Made by a program: the position numbers and the translations under genes. This document shows positions 5,881 through 6,922 of a stretch of 6,922 nucleotides of DNA, one piece after another (position 1 is the stretch's first letter; every line of letters starts with the position of its first letter). The stretch spans positions 1 through 6,922 of the forward strand of contig CAIVXR010000046.1 of NCBI GenBank assembly GCA_903909925.1, given 5' to 3'. The DNA comes from an uncultured beta proteobacterium (GTDB taxonomy: Bacteria; Pseudomonadota; Gammaproteobacteria; Burkholderiales; Burkholderiaceae). The notes below the pieces were generated by a model. That model was given only the letters and a program-made list of their open reading frames with translations, did no database searches and was not told the origin of the DNA.

Positions 5881-6922
5881 TTACTCTTGTTTAAACTTCT
5901 TTGCGTGATGGTCGGCGCCAATAAAGAGGTACATTGCAGGCACTACGAATAAAGTAAATAGAGTGCCAATCGAAAGTCCGGTAAAAATCACAATACCCAT
6001 TGATTGACGACCTGCAGCGCCTGCCCCAGAAGCAATTACTAAGGGTAAAACCCCTAATACCATTGCTGCTGTTGTCATCAAAATTGGTCTTAAGCGAACA
6101 CTACTTGCCTCCACAATGGCATCTAATTTACTTCGTCCCGCTTCTTGCAGTTCATTAGCGAACTCCACAATCAAAATACCGTGCTTACTAATGAGCCCCA
6201 TCAAGGTTACTAAACCTACCTGGGTATAAACGTTCAAAGTAGTAAAGCCTAAATTGATGAAGATGAGCGCACCAAACAAAGCAAGTGGTACTGATACCAA
6301 AATCACAATCGGATCGCGGAAGCTTTCGAACTGTGCAGCAAGGACTAAGAACACAATCAAGATAGCAAAAAACATGGTGACTAAGAAGCCGCCAGATTCG
6401 GCCATGAACTGGCGCGACGGGCCGGCATAGTCCATGCTGTAGCCATTCGGCGCAACCTCTTTTAAGGTTTGACGCATGAACTCCAGTAGGTCAGCCTGGG
6501 AGATAAATGGTGTACTGACACCTGAAATCGTGGCAGAGTTCAGTTGTTGAAAGTGGTTGATTGATTGAGGAACGACACGCTGCTTAATGCTAGCAATTGT
6601 CCGTGCTTGAATCATGGCACCACTCGGAGTACGAATGTAGTAGTCCAAGATCTGATCTGGATTTAAGCGATCAGTCTGCTTAACTTGCGGAATTACGCGA
6701 TATGATCTGCCTGCTACTGAAAAGTAATTCACATATCCGCCACCTAAAGCAGCAGATAATGCGGAGCCCACTTGTTGCTGGGTCATACCCAAGGCAGCCA
6801 CCTTTTCACGGTCAATGACTAGAACATCTTGAGGTTTATCGATCTTTAAATCTGAATCCACAAAAAAGAAGTTTCCAGAACGACGGGCCTTGTCTAATAC
6901 CGCTTGAGAGACCTCATTAAGC
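5881..6922 (-). CDS. RND (HAE1/AcrB-type) efflux permease, C-terminal third only
   Basis: This is the end of an inner-membrane proton-driven efflux pump; 346 residues are visible and the frame is open to the right edge. The coding frame continues upstream of the in-frame GTG at 6861 (reading LNEVSQAVLDKARRSGNFFF), so the gene is cut by the window, not started there. The visible part begins in the second periplasmic loop (FFFVDSDLKIDKP, VNYFSVAGRSYRVIPQV) and runs through the last five membrane helices, at about residues 177-197, 203-223, 232-255, 277-300 and 309-335. The TM10 motif MGLISKHGILIVEFAN keeps the lysine equivalent to AcrB K940 of the proton relay, and the TM11 motif RLRPILMTTAAMVLGVLPL is intact. 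The TM4 aspartates lie outside the window. Substrate and partner adaptor/outer-membrane genes cannot be told from this fragment; no outer-membrane factor gene follows it downstream. Confidence 0.95.
   Translation of the reverse strand, partial: LNEVSQAVLDKARRSGNFFFVDSDLKIDKPQDVLVIDREKVAALGMTQQQVGSALSAALGGGYVNYFSVAGRSYRVIPQVKQTDRLNPDQILDYYIRTPSGAMIQARTIASIKQRVVPQSINHFQQLNSATISGVSTPFISQADLLEFMRQTLKEVAPNGYSMDYAGPSRQFMAESGGFLVTMFFAILIVFLVLAAQFESFRDPIVILVSVPLALFGALIFINLGFTTLNVYTQVGLVTLMGLISKHGILIVEFANELQEAGRSKLDAIVEASSVRLRPILMTTAAMVLGVLPLVIASGAGAAGRQSMGIVIFTGLSIGTLFTLFVVPAMYLFIGADHHAKKFKQE

Noticed and set aside
6859..6861. GTG as the start of a short RND-like protein.
   Set aside because: The frame and family similarity continue upstream to the window edge, so this is an internal codon of a truncated gene.
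1..6922. A new defence, mobile or biosynthetic system.
   Set aside because: Every sizeable gene but the small lipoprotein belongs to a known housekeeping or detoxification family; no integrase, transposase, toxin-antitoxin pair, repeat array or foreign-looking segment was seen.

Overview
The window looks like ordinary chromosome of a betaproteobacterium in the order Burkholderiales. Four things point there: a PhaM-type granule protein, a methionine synthase split into two genes, an AcuI/YhdH-type acrylyl-CoA reductase, and a bacterial GST of the 'WGRKxSINVQKVLW' type. The AT-leaning base composition and short intergenic gaps would suit a streamlined freshwater lineage such as Polynucleobacter. 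That genus-level call is inference from memory of similar proteins, not a database match.

Layout. Positions 1-1526 (minus) hold a two-gene methionine synthase operon. The homocysteine-methyltransferase module is a separate gene whose stop overlaps the start of the folate/cobalamin module in an ATGA, and the second gene runs off the left edge. Diverging from it is phaM (1601-2056, plus), a polyhydroxyalkanoate granule/nucleoid linker protein. Its last 89 bases are antisense to the 3' end of a convergent metallo-beta-lactamase-fold hydrolase gene (1968-3053, minus). A perfect 11-bp hairpin with a T tract, the likely phaM terminator, lies inside the hydrolase coding region. A 58-residue four-cysteine DUF1289 protein with a TTG start fills most of the gap at 3098-3274 (plus). 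Next comes acuI (3289-4272, minus).

Diverging from acuI is a tight plus-strand cluster: a small unrecognised lipoprotein (4360-4656), a flavin-reductase-domain protein (4667-5167) and a glutathione S-transferase (5189-5854). The cluster ends at a 12-bp hairpin that overlaps the GST stop codon. The right edge (5881-6922, minus) is the C-terminal third of an RND efflux pump permease, cut by the window.

The genes do not form one pathway. They cover methionine/one-carbon metabolism, carbon storage, detoxification of small electrophiles (AcuI, GST) and drug efflux. No rRNA, tRNA, CRISPR array, insertion sequence or phage gene was seen. I found no convincing new multi-gene system. The points most worth a second look are the convergent phaM/hydrolase overlap with its embedded terminator, and the TTG-started DUF1289 gene.
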